A stretch of DNA of 5,090 nucleotides, from positions 1 through 5,090 of the forward strand of contig CALITN010000041.1 of the NCBI GenBank assembly GCA_938041595.1. The letters are read 5' to 3'. Position numbers and translations under genes: made by a program. Shown here in pieces: positions 1-5,090 of the stretch; the first letter of the stretch is position 1, and each line of letters opens with the position of its first letter. Under the pieces are notes generated by a model. That model made no database searches and was not told where the DNA came from. It saw only the letters and a program-made list of their open reading frames with translations. The DNA comes from an uncultured Flavobacteriaceae bacterium (GTDB taxonomy: Bacteria > Bacteroidota > Bacteroidia > Flavobacteriales > Flavobacteriaceae).

Positions 1-351
1 TAGATATTTTATGTAGCCCACAAAAAATGAAATTACACCACTGGCATTGGCCACCGCATCTTTCCAGTCCGCCACGCGATAATCCGTTAGAATTCCCTGT
101 AAAACCTCAATCAATAGCCCTAAAAATAGGGATGTAAAAAGTGCTTCGGAGCGGAATTTCAATCGCTGAAAATGAAAGCGAAAACTTTGCGCAAGCAAAA
201 TAAACAAAAGGCCATAAACTACAAAATGTCCAAGCTTATCCTGATGGGGAAAAAATGGTTCCGAAGTTGTGTCTGATGGCTTGTAAAAGCTTAAGTAAAG
301 AATCAAAATCAACCAAAGTGCACTGCAAAGTGTCCAGATTTTTTTTGGCAT
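1..351 (-). CDS. VanZ-like family membrane protein (3' end beyond window)
   Basis: The frame starts at an ATG at 351 and stays open to the left edge (117 codons), so the C-terminus is missing, probably only slightly because VanZ-like proteins are often about 120-130 residues. Four hydrophobic stretches are visible, near residues 5-22, 43-56, 70-86 and 100-117. Family motifs are clear: DKLGHF at 38-43 after the first helix, IEVLQG at 81-86 in the third, and a DWKDAVAN segment at 95-102, the usual 'ADW-D-xxN' signature ahead of the last helix. VanZ itself gives low-level teicoplanin resistance by an unclear mechanism. These short relatives are of unknown function and are not evidence of resistance. 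The gene is divergent from the monooxygenase operon. No Shine-Dalgarno sequence precedes the ATG. Family assignment is confident; function is not. Confidence 0.85.
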   Translation of the reverse strand, partial: MPKKIWTLCSALWLILILYLSFYKPSDTTSEPFFPHQDKLGHFVVYGLLFILLAQSFRFHFQRLKFRSEALFTSLFLGLLIEVLQGILTDYRVADWKDAVANASGVISFFVGYIKYL

Positions 352-423
352 GGGCGTGGTTATTTGTCTAAAAATAGGAAACCTTTTTGGGAAAAAGCCT
401 ACATTCGAAAACCGACTCGATTT
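352..423. promoter_or_regulatory. Divergent intergenic gap, probable promoter region for both sides
   Basis: If the monooxygenase starts at ATG 424, these 72 bases are the only space between two divergent genes and should carry both promoters. If it starts at TTG 364, only 12 bases remain, which is why I prefer 424. The stretch contains a hairpin-capable CTTTTT-GGG-AAAAAG (383-397). On the minus strand a TATTTTTA near 368-375 resembles a Bacteroidota -7 box (TAnnTTTG) with its last base changed. On the plus strand TATTTG at 361-366 is a shortened form of the same box. None of these is a convincing match, so no promoter position is claimed. Confidence 0.3.
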
Positions 424-1596
424 ATGCATCCAAAAAAAACATTTCCAACAGTAAATTGTACATCGTCTGCAGTAACAGGAGCTGAAGTTTCATGGTTTGC
501 ACCGCTCTGTAACGGGGATGATGCTTTTTTGGGAGAACGCCATCCCGACTATAAAAGCAATTGGGAGAATACTTCTGAAATTGGTCGAACAGCCGATCGT
601 TTGGGTTTTCGCAATATGCTCTGTCCCTCCTCCTACCAAGTAGGGCAAGACACGTTGAATTTCGCTGCCGCCCTTGCTCCTCAGCTTCAACAAATGAATT
701 TGCTCACAGCCATTCGCTGTGGGGAGGTCCACCCTCCTATGTTGGCACGAGCCCTATCCACCCTTGACCATATCCTTAAAGGACGTTTGACGGTAAACAT
801 TATCTCCTCTGACTTGCCAGGGCTCAAAGAATCGTCAGAAACCCGCTATGCCCGATCCAAGGAGGTGATTGAAATTCTCAAACAAGCATGGACGCAAAAT
901 CAAATTGACTATCAAGGGGATTTTTATCAATTGCAACTCGACAGTCGGCCCGTAAAACCTTATCAACAAAATGGTGGGCCATTACTGTATTTTGGCGGTT
1001 ATTCTCCTCCTGGTTTGGAGTTATGTGCCCAGCATTGTGATGTTTATTTGATGTGGCCCGAGACCCAAGATAAAATCCATACACTGATGCAAACGGTCGT
1101 GCAGAAAGCTGCTGCTTATGATCGCACCGTTGACTTTGGTTTGCGTGTTCATGTTATTGTACGAGAAACAGAAGAAGAAGCTAAGGCCTATGCTGAAAAG
1201 CTGCTCTCCAAGCTCGATGTAGACAAAGGGACGGAAATCCGAGAGCGTGCCCAGGATGCACAATCCTTGGGTGTGTCTCGCCAAGCGGAAATGCGAAATC
1301 AGGCTGGAGAAGATTTCTATGTTGAGCCACATCTATGGACGGGGATCGGACTGGCACGTTCTGGCTGCGGGGCAGCATTGGTTGGTAGTCCCGAACAAAT
1401 CCTCGCCAAGATCAAAGCTTATCAGGACATGGGTATTCGTTCTTTTATTTTTTCAGGCTACCCACATCTGCAAGAAGCTGAGTATTTTGCCCGTTTGGTC
1501 TTGCCGCATTTGGAAACAATTTCCCTGCCCGAAGTTTATGGAAGAATTCCTTCCAGTCCCCCAGAAACCCCTCTAGCAAAAGGAACAAGAATATAA
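424..1596 (+). CDS. SsuD-like LLM-class flavin-dependent monooxygenase
   Basis: A 390-residue protein of the bacterial luciferase-like superfamily, closest in pattern to alkanesulfonate monooxygenase SsuD (381 residues). Such enzymes use FMNH2 from a separate reductase plus O2; no reductase gene is visible here. The SsuD-like blocks run in order: SWFAPL (23-28), the 'HPPMLARALSTLDHILKGR' strand-helix (103-121), PLLYFGGYS (196-204), FGLRVHVIVRET (228-239), LWTGIGLARSGCG (304-316) and FIFSGYPHL (341-349). From remembered alignment, Arg231, His233, Arg312 and Tyr346 match SsuD Arg226, His228, Arg297 and Tyr331. The SsuD Cys54 position aligns with Gly74 or Val73, and the His11 position with Cys/Asn, so the substrate may differ from alkanesulfonates. 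A TTG at 364 in frame would add 20 basic residues; ATG 424 is preferred because it gives a family-like length and leaves room for a promoter. It is first in an operon with a symporter 2 bases downstream. Confidence 0.88.
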   Translation: MHPKKTFPTVNCTSSAVTGAEVSWFAPLCNGDDAFLGERHPDYKSNWENTSEIGRTADRLGFRNMLCPSSYQVGQDTLNFAAALAPQLQQMNLLTAIRCGEVHPPMLARALSTLDHILKGRLTVNIISSDLPGLKESSETRYARSKEVIEILKQAWTQNQIDYQGDFYQLQLDSRPVKPYQQNGGPLLYFGGYSPPGLELCAQHCDVYLMWPETQDKIHTLMQTVVQKAAAYDRTVDFGLRVHVIVRETEEEAKAYAEKLLSKLDVDKGTEIRERAQDAQSLGVSRQAEMRNQAGEDFYVEPHLWTGIGLARSGCGAALVGSPEQILAKIKAYQDMGIRSFIFSGYPHLQEAEYFARLVLPHLETISLPEVYGRIPSSPPETPLAKGTRI

Positions 1597-1598
1597 TT

Positions 1599-3140
1599 AT
1601 GCTTGATTTTGGAATCGTTCTGGTCTATTTTGTGGTAATCTTTGCCATAGCCTTGGCGGGTCGCCGTAAAGAAACCGGTACGGCAGAAGATTATTTTTTG
1701 AGTTCCCGACAGCTTCGCTGGCCCTCCATTGCACTTTCAACCATTGCCACCAATATCCAAGGCTATCAGTTTTTAGGAATGATGGGATCTGCCTATCTCT
1801 ATGGGCTGGCTCAAGCCAATTTAGAAATCAACGCAGTTCAAGGCTTACTCCTAGCCGCCTTTGTCTTTGTTCCACTCTTTTTACAACAAAAAATTACCAC
1901 GATAACCGAATTTATCAATTTAAAGCTCGGTCGTCGGGTGGGCTTGTTTTATTCACTGGCTAATCTTGGATTGTTCAGCACCATCACACTTGGTGCCGCC
2001 CTGTTTTGGGGGGCTTACGCAGCCGATCGGGTTTTTGGAGACCAACTATCTTTTCTGCATAGTGATCGGATGCTACGCATTGGCATCCTAATTATTATCC
2101 TTGGAGGCTTTTCTGCCGTTTACACCTATTTGGGTGGGTTGAGTGCCGTGGTAAAAACCGATGTTGTTCAATTTTTTGTGTTGGTTACGGGAGGTATTGC
2201 TGTACTTTACGTGGCCGTAAATGCTTTGGGTGGTTGGTCAGAATTGTATACACAGACCGCCGATAAAATGCACCTACATCTTCCTGCAGACCACAAGACC
2301 CTTCCGTGGACACATCTCTTCGGTTTGTTTTTTTTAAACATCAACTATTGGTGTGCGAATCAAACTGTAATTCAACGGTCCTTGGCGGCTAAAAATCTAC
2401 GAGAAGCCCAAACGGGCCTGTTGGTTGGGGGAATACTCAAATATGGAATGGCGGTTATTATCATTATCCCAGGAATTGCTTTGTATGGCATTTTAGGATC
2501 CGACTTGGCGGAGCCCGATATGGCTTTTCCTTATCTGGTCACAACCTATATCCCCACCGGAATAAAAGGGGTGATTCTCTGTGGTTTGTTTGCTTCTTTG
2601 ATGAGTACAGTAGATTCTACTTTTAATTCAATTGCCACGCTCTGGTCGGTTGATATTTACTCGAATTATCTCCATAAAACAGCCAATGACACCCAAAAAA
2701 TTCAGGCAGGAAGAAGGGCCATTTTAGGCAGTTTTTTCACCGCTCTTCTTATGGGATGGATCTTGCTGTATTTAAAGTTTGAAAACCCAAGTGCCGCCTT
2801 TACTCATACTCTTAATGAATTGCGGTATTATATTAACTGTGGGATTGTCGTACTGATCTGTACCGCCGCTCTAGTAACTATTCCTAACAAAAAACGTGTT
2901 CTTTGGGCTTTTGTGTTAACGCTACCTCTTAACCTTATACTGCAATACAGCTTTCCTGAAATGAATTATTTCGTCCGTGCTTTTTGGGTTATTTTTAGTG
3001 GACTGGTATTCGCTATTTCAGCTAACTTTAAGTCTTTGCAAGCTCCAAGCCGTCTCTTTGTGGCGCATTCAAGTAAAGAGGTTTGGAGAGGTCTTGGTTT
3101 GGGAATCAGTTTGGTAGTTCTTCATATTCTTTTTCACTAA
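1599..3140 (+). CDS. SSS-family sodium:solute symporter (SGLT-like)
   Basis: A 513-residue polytopic inner-membrane protein with about 13-14 hydrophobic segments and the hallmarks of the solute:sodium symporter family (TC 2.A.21, LeuT fold). TM1 starts near residue 4. A broken helix carries ATNIQGYQFLG at 50-60. The signature YTYLGGLSAVVKTDVVQFF lies at 165-183. WCANQTVIQRSLAAKN at 251-266 matches the SGLT 'W-Q-QR-LAAKN' segment. ASLMSTVDSTFNS at 332-344 with VDIY at 351-354 is the Na2-site helix, where Ser336 and Thr337 match the sodium-binding Ser pair of vSGLT. It should import a small organic solute with Na+. Sequence alone does not show which one; sugar, amino acid and organic acid carriers share this scaffold. 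The start is an ATG two bases after the monooxygenase stop. An AGGA at 1581-1584 is too far upstream to be a normal ribosome site. Co-transcription with the monooxygenase suggests its substrate, or a precursor, is the cargo. Confidence 0.92.
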   Translation: MLDFGIVLVYFVVIFAIALAGRRKETGTAEDYFLSSRQLRWPSIALSTIATNIQGYQFLGMMGSAYLYGLAQANLEINAVQGLLLAAFVFVPLFLQQKITTITEFINLKLGRRVGLFYSLANLGLFSTITLGAALFWGAYAADRVFGDQLSFLHSDRMLRIGILIIILGGFSAVYTYLGGLSAVVKTDVVQFFVLVTGGIAVLYVAVNALGGWSELYTQTADKMHLHLPADHKTLPWTHLFGLFFLNINYWCANQTVIQRSLAAKNLREAQTGLLVGGILKYGMAVIIIIPGIALYGILGSDLAEPDMAFPYLVTTYIPTGIKGVILCGLFASLMSTVDSTFNSIATLWSVDIYSNYLHKTANDTQKIQAGRRAILGSFFTALLMGWILLYLKFENPSAAFTHTLNELRYYINCGIVVLICTAALVTIPNKKRVLWAFVLTLPLNLILQYSFPEMNYFVRAFWVIFSGLVFAISANFKSLQAPSRLFVAHSSKEVWRGLGLGISLVVLHILFH

Positions 3141-3143
3141 TCC

Positions 3144-3407
3144 ATGGCCAAAAGAAAAAATACAGAAGACGCTATTGACCTCCATGGAGTTCGTCATAAA
3201 GAAGCCCTGGCATGGGTCAAAGACGAGCTGCACTTCCGAGCTGATCAAGGTTCTTTTTCCTTAACCATCATCACGGGGAATTCATCTGTACTCCAAAAAC
3301 GAATCTTTGAGGAAATTTTAGATGGCTCCGTTTACAACTATTATATTCCTAGCTGGAACTTAGGGCAGATTATTGTAGAATATGTAGACTTAAATTCATT
3401 TGGTTAA
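3144..3407 (+). CDS. Small Smr-domain-like protein
   Basis: An 87-residue protein made of one Smr (MutS2 C-terminal-like) domain. IDLHGVRHKEAL at 11-22 matches the defining 'DLHG-xxxxEA' opening of the Smr fold. TIITGNSSVLQKRI at 41-54 occupies the place of the canonical 'HGKGSGxLR' loop, but reads TGNS. The final strand, GQIIVEY at 74-80, replaces the usual 'GGxGxTxVxL'. Smr domains bind or nick nucleic acids, and several act as endonucleases on branched DNA or mRNA. The DLHG part is intact here and the second loop is altered, so nuclease activity is uncertain. The gene starts three bases after the symporter stop and has no Shine-Dalgarno site, so it is probably co-transcribed and perhaps translationally coupled. 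Nothing in the sequence links it to transport or oxygenation. No hairpin terminator follows directly. Confidence 0.75.
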   Translation: MAKRKNTEDAIDLHGVRHKEALAWVKDELHFRADQGSFSLTIITGNSSVLQKRIFEEILDGSVYNYYIPSWNLGQIIVEYVDLNSFG

Positions 3408-3408
3408 A

Positions 3409-3639
3409 TTAAATTCCAGTACTTATACCGATATCTGGTAAAAAATGAGAATCGGTCATATCCCAAATCTCACACCCTTTTCCCAATAGAAAAACCCTTT
3501 TCTGAAACCCTGGTGTTGGTATTGGTAATTGAAAGCTACTCCATATAGTTGGGATCAGCGGCGTGTGTAACTTCCTTGATTTTATATTTTCCCCCAAAAC
3601 ATATACATTGCAATAACTATCAGTATTTTGTGAATGATC
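3409..3639 (-). pseudogene. Open-frame fragment, possible C-terminal remnant of an unknown gene
   Basis: On the minus strand the frame is open for 76 codons from 3639 down to a TAA at 3409-3411, and is closed upstream by a TAG at 3640-3642. There is no ATG near its beginning. The first candidate initiator is a TTG at 3595-3597, and the frame reads plausibly upstream of it (NVYVLGENIKS), which fits a tail that has lost its N-terminal part. The peptide has a protein-like mix, including a GCEIWDMTD segment near the end, and is not low-complexity. I do not recognise the family. Its composition is closer to the operon than to the DNA on its right. A chance open frame of this length is possible, so this is a modest claim. 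Confidence 0.3.
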
Positions 3640-3651
3640 CTAATAGTTATT
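3612..3651. repeat. 9-bp perfect inverted repeat (AATAACTAT / ATAGTTATT)
   Basis: AATAACTAT at 3612-3620 is the exact reverse complement of ATAGTTATT at 3643-3651. Past one mismatch (C3621/A3642) the pairing continues inward with AG (3622-3623) and CT (3640-3641), giving 11 of 12 pairs around a 16-base core. It lies where the two truncated frames meet and where GC content drops. It could be an operator, an AT-rich bidirectional hairpin or a scar of a mobile element. It lacks the GC-rich stem and following T-run of a standard terminator. Confidence 0.55.
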
Positions 3652-3659
3652 ATTCTTTG
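3627..3659 (+). promoter_or_regulatory. Weak Bacteroidota-type promoter candidate for the PLP-enzyme gene
   Basis: TTTG at 3627-3630 is followed after 20 bases by TATTCTTTG at 3651-3659. This resembles the Bacteroidota pattern TTTG - about 19-21 bases - TAnnTTTG, except that the second box has three bases rather than two between TA and TTTG. Transcription would begin near 3666, leaving a leader of about 110 bases before the ATG at 3777. The boxes lie within and at the right edge of the inverted repeat at 3612-3651, so that repeat could act as an operator. Confidence 0.2.
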
Positions 3660-3660
3660 A

Positions 3661-3786
3661 CAGGACGTATGTGCAAGTGAAGAAGCAAAAAGAGACTACA
3701 TTTCTGCAATTGATGGTCTTAAAAATGATATTGAAAATAAAAATCTACAAAAGCCAAATATTGTTTTTTATATAAAATGGAAGTAA
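3661..3786 (+). pseudogene. Truncated C-terminal remnant overlapping the PLP-enzyme start
   Basis: The plus-strand frame runs for 41 codons from 3661 to a TAA at 3784-3786. It encodes a hydrophilic, protein-like peptide (QDVCASEEAKRDYISAIDG, later ending KPNIVFYIKWK). A TGA at 3658-3660 closes it upstream, and it contains no ATG, GTG or TTG initiator. Its stop lies 10 bases inside the next gene, the arrangement of a translationally coupled operon partner. I read it as the tail of a gene that once stood upstream of the PLP enzyme and lost its 5' part. An in-frame ATG exists at 3634, but only eight codons precede the TGA. The family is not recognised. The base composition matches the gene downstream. 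Confidence 0.35.
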
Positions 3787-4718
3787 CAAAATTAGACTTA
3801 ATTGATTGTCATAATCGTATTAAACCATTTATTCATAATACTCCTGTTTTAACATCAATTTATATTAATCAAATAACAGGTGCTGAAGTCTATTTTAAAT
3901 GTGAAAATTTTCAAAAAATGGGAGCATTTAAAATGAGAGGGGCAGCAAATGCGATTCTTAGACTCTCTGATAAACAAAAAAGTAATGGTGTAGTTACTCA
4001 CTCTTCTGGTAATCATGCGCAGGCCATATCACTTGCTGCAAAAAAAATTGGAATAAAGGCATATATCGTTATGCCATCAAATGCTCCTGAAATAAAAAAA
4101 GAGGCTGTTAAAGGCTATGGCGGGGAGTTAATTGAATGTGAACCCAATCTTGTTGCTAGAGAAGCCGCTGCTGAAGATGTAGTAAGAACTAAGAGTGCTA
4201 CTTTTATCCACCCTTCGAATAATCTAGATGTCATACTAGGACAAGGCACTGCATCTAAAGAACTTATTGAACAATATGGTTCTTTTGATCATATATTAGT
4301 TCCAATAGGGGGTGGAGGGTTGATCGCTGGAAGTGCTTTAGCAGTAAAATATTTTGCGGATGATTGCTCAGTAATTGGAACAGAGCCTTTTGAAGTAGAT
4401 GATGCGTACAGATCTTTGATAAGTGGTAAAATTGAGACAAATATTACTACTAATACAATTGCTGATGGTCTGAGAACTCAGCTTGGAGATAAAAATTTTC
4501 CTATTATTCTTGATGAAGTAAAAAAAATTATACGAATTAAAGAACATGAGATAATTAATTCAATGAAATTAATTTGGCAGCGTCTTAAGATAATTTGTGA
4601 ACCATCTTGTTCTCTTCCACTAGCTGGAATCTTAAAAAATAAAGATACGTTTAAAGGAAAAAAAATCGGAATTGTTATTACAGGCGGTAATGTGGATCTA
4701 AATAATCTTCCTTTTTAA
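3777..4718 (+). CDS. PLP-dependent serine racemase / threonine (hydroxyaspartate) dehydratase-like enzyme
   Basis: A 313-residue fold-type II PLP enzyme of the usual length for serine racemase and catabolic threonine dehydratase, without the C-terminal regulatory ACT domain of biosynthetic IlvA. KCENFQKMGAFKMRGA (41-56) carries the PLP lysine, Lys52. THSSGNHAQA (74-83) is the substrate and cofactor loop, where Ser77 matches Ser84 of human serine racemase, the second catalytic base. GGGGLIAG (178-185) binds the PLP phosphate. EPFEVDD (203-209) matches the divalent-metal site (Glu210, Ala214, Asp216 in the human enzyme). ITGGNVD (301-307) closes the fold, with Thr302 at the pyridine-nitrogen position. 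Likely reactions are serine or aspartate racemisation, or deamination of serine, threonine or 3-hydroxyaspartate. Sequence alone does not separate these. The ATG at 3777 gives the family-typical N-terminus, and an A/T-rich leader replaces a Shine-Dalgarno site. The gene is strongly AT-rich compared with the operon to its left. Confidence 0.9.
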   Translation: MEVTKLDLIDCHNRIKPFIHNTPVLTSIYINQITGAEVYFKCENFQKMGAFKMRGAANAILRLSDKQKSNGVVTHSSGNHAQAISLAAKKIGIKAYIVMPSNAPEIKKEAVKGYGGELIECEPNLVAREAAAEDVVRTKSATFIHPSNNLDVILGQGTASKELIEQYGSFDHILVPIGGGGLIAGSALAVKYFADDCSVIGTEPFEVDDAYRSLISGKIETNITTNTIADGLRTQLGDKNFPIILDEVKKIIRIKEHEIINSMKLIWQRLKIICEPSCSLPLAGILKNKDTFKGKKIGIVITGGNVDLNNLPF

Positions 4719-5090
4719 GAAAGTTTTATATAGCCCCATATTGAGACTAAATACAAAAGGATACTTCCCCATCCAAGGTGAATAAATGGTGAGCTAGGGA
4801 TGAGGACATATGCCATTGTCTGAGCAGAGACTAGCATTATTCCGATACAAATTAATAAGTTTACTGCAAAGGCTTTAATTTCAATAAATTTTGGTCTCGT
4901 AAAAGAAACTATGAAGAGGCCTATTGTAGAAACCCAAAGACCAAAGAAACGGTAAATTTGCTTTAGATAACCTGGAAGACTTTCATTTATTTCTTCACTA
5001 AATAACCTATCGAATGTCATATTAAGTCTTTCTTCATTTGCAACTTTATCAAGCATCCAAGGCTCATCAACTAGCATCCATCTTAATCCA
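4715..5090 (-). CDS. Unrecognised multi-pass membrane protein (5' end beyond window)
   Basis: The minus-strand frame is open from the right edge to a TAA at 4715-4717. An ATG at 5077 would give 120 residues, but the frame continues to the edge reading GLRW just before it, so the true start is probably outside. Counting from that ATG, residues 1-38 are polar and acidic (DEPWMLD, EEINESLPGYLKQ) and look like a loop outside the membrane. Three hydrophobic helices follow, at about 41-59, 69-92 and 100-118, with basic residues (RPK) after the first. The protein ends one residue-pair after the last helix. At least one more N-terminal helix is likely. No enzymatic motif is visible and I do not recognise the family. 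Its stop overlaps the PLP-enzyme stop in a shared TTAA, and its low GC matches that gene. Confidence 0.7.
   Translation of the reverse strand, partial: GLRWMLVDEPWMLDKVANEERLNMTFDRLFSEEINESLPGYLKQIYRFFGLWVSTIGLFIVSFTRPKFIEIKAFAVNLLICIGIMLVSAQTMAYVLIPSSPFIHLGWGSILLYLVSIWGYIKLS

Larger units (their letters stand above)
3408..3776. other. Gene-poor stretch with two apparent gene remnants
   Basis: No intact gene with a normal start is visible in these 369 bases. The left part (3409-3639) is open on the minus strand and is moderately GC-rich like the operon. The right part (3661 onward) is open on the plus strand and AT-rich like the downstream gene. Between them sit an inverted repeat at 3612-3651 and a weak promoter candidate. 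Weak symmetries after the Smr gene (ACCGAT 3427-3432 with ATCGGT 3451-3456) have no T-run and do not make a convincing terminator. A 9-base direct repeat, ACCCTTTTC, occurs at 3474-3482 and 3494-3502. Confidence 0.6.

Noticed and set aside
1..351. Antibiotic (teicoplanin) resistance gene vanZ
   Set aside because: The protein is only a family-level VanZ-like match with no van cluster nearby; such proteins are common housekeeping-type genes of unknown role.
490..1576. Several minus-strand and alternate-frame open frames of 65-109 codons inside the monooxygenase gene
   Set aside because: They overlap a frame with strong family conservation throughout, show no recognisable domains, and are normal shadows of a moderately GC-rich gene.
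3427..3456. Terminator for the three-gene operon (ACCGAT with ATCGGT)
   Set aside because: Only a 6-bp stem with an 18-base loop and no following T-run.
3474..3502. Direct repeat ACCCTTTTC in two copies spaced 20 bases apart
   Set aside because: Nine bases of low-complexity composition with only two copies, inside a possibly coding frame; not enough for a CRISPR, iteron or att claim.
3612..3660. Integron attC-like recombination site
   Set aside because: The inverted repeat contains AAC and GTT but does not fit the RYYYAAC / GTTRRRY arms, and the neighbouring genes are not in cassette arrangement with a shared orientation.
3634..3786. A small gene with an in-frame TGA read through (eight codons from ATG 3634, TGA at 3658-3660, then the 41-codon frame), for example selenocysteine or recoding
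   Set aside because: There is no SECIS-like structure that I can support, no recognised selenoprotein, and only eight codons before the TGA. A truncated gene tail is a simpler reading.

Overview
The window reads as chromosomal DNA of a bacterium that is probably in the Bacteroidota. Three things suggest this. None of the starts at 1599, 3144, 3777 and 351 has a convincing Shine-Dalgarno site at normal spacing; several have only A/T-rich leaders. The gene families are common there (VanZ-like membrane protein, SSS symporter, small Smr protein). The only promoter-like element seen fits the TTTG / TAnnTTTG style loosely. The assignment is an inference; there is no rRNA, tRNA or marker gene to settle it.

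Layout. (1) 1-351, minus strand: a VanZ-like small membrane protein running off the left edge. (2) 352-423: a short divergent gap, which is also the optional N-terminal extension of the next gene. (3) 424-3407, plus strand: a tight three-gene operon with gaps of 2 and 3 bases, encoding an SsuD-type flavin-dependent (luciferase-like) monooxygenase, a 513-residue SSS sodium:solute symporter and an 87-residue divergent Smr-domain protein. The first two suggest uptake of a small organic substrate and its oxygenation. The Smr protein has no obvious role in that. (4) 3408-3776: 369 bases with no intact gene. They hold two open frames that look like truncated gene tails pointing away from each other, a 9-bp perfect inverted repeat between them and a weak promoter candidate. 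(5) 3777-4718, plus strand: a fold-type II PLP enzyme of the serine racemase / threonine dehydratase / hydroxyaspartate dehydratase group. (6) 4715-5090, minus strand: a convergent, unrecognised multi-pass membrane protein running off the right edge, whose stop overlaps the stop of the PLP gene.

Base composition changes in the middle. Lines sampled by hand in the operon mostly run 40-55% GC, whereas those from about 3600 onward mostly run 18-40%. With the two truncated tails facing a common point near 3640-3660, this suggests a recombination or deletion junction that joined DNA of two histories. I see no transposase, integrase, CRISPR array, RNA gene or defence system, and no clear evidence of a new multi-gene system. 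The most open biological questions are the substrate of the monooxygenase/symporter pair and the junction.
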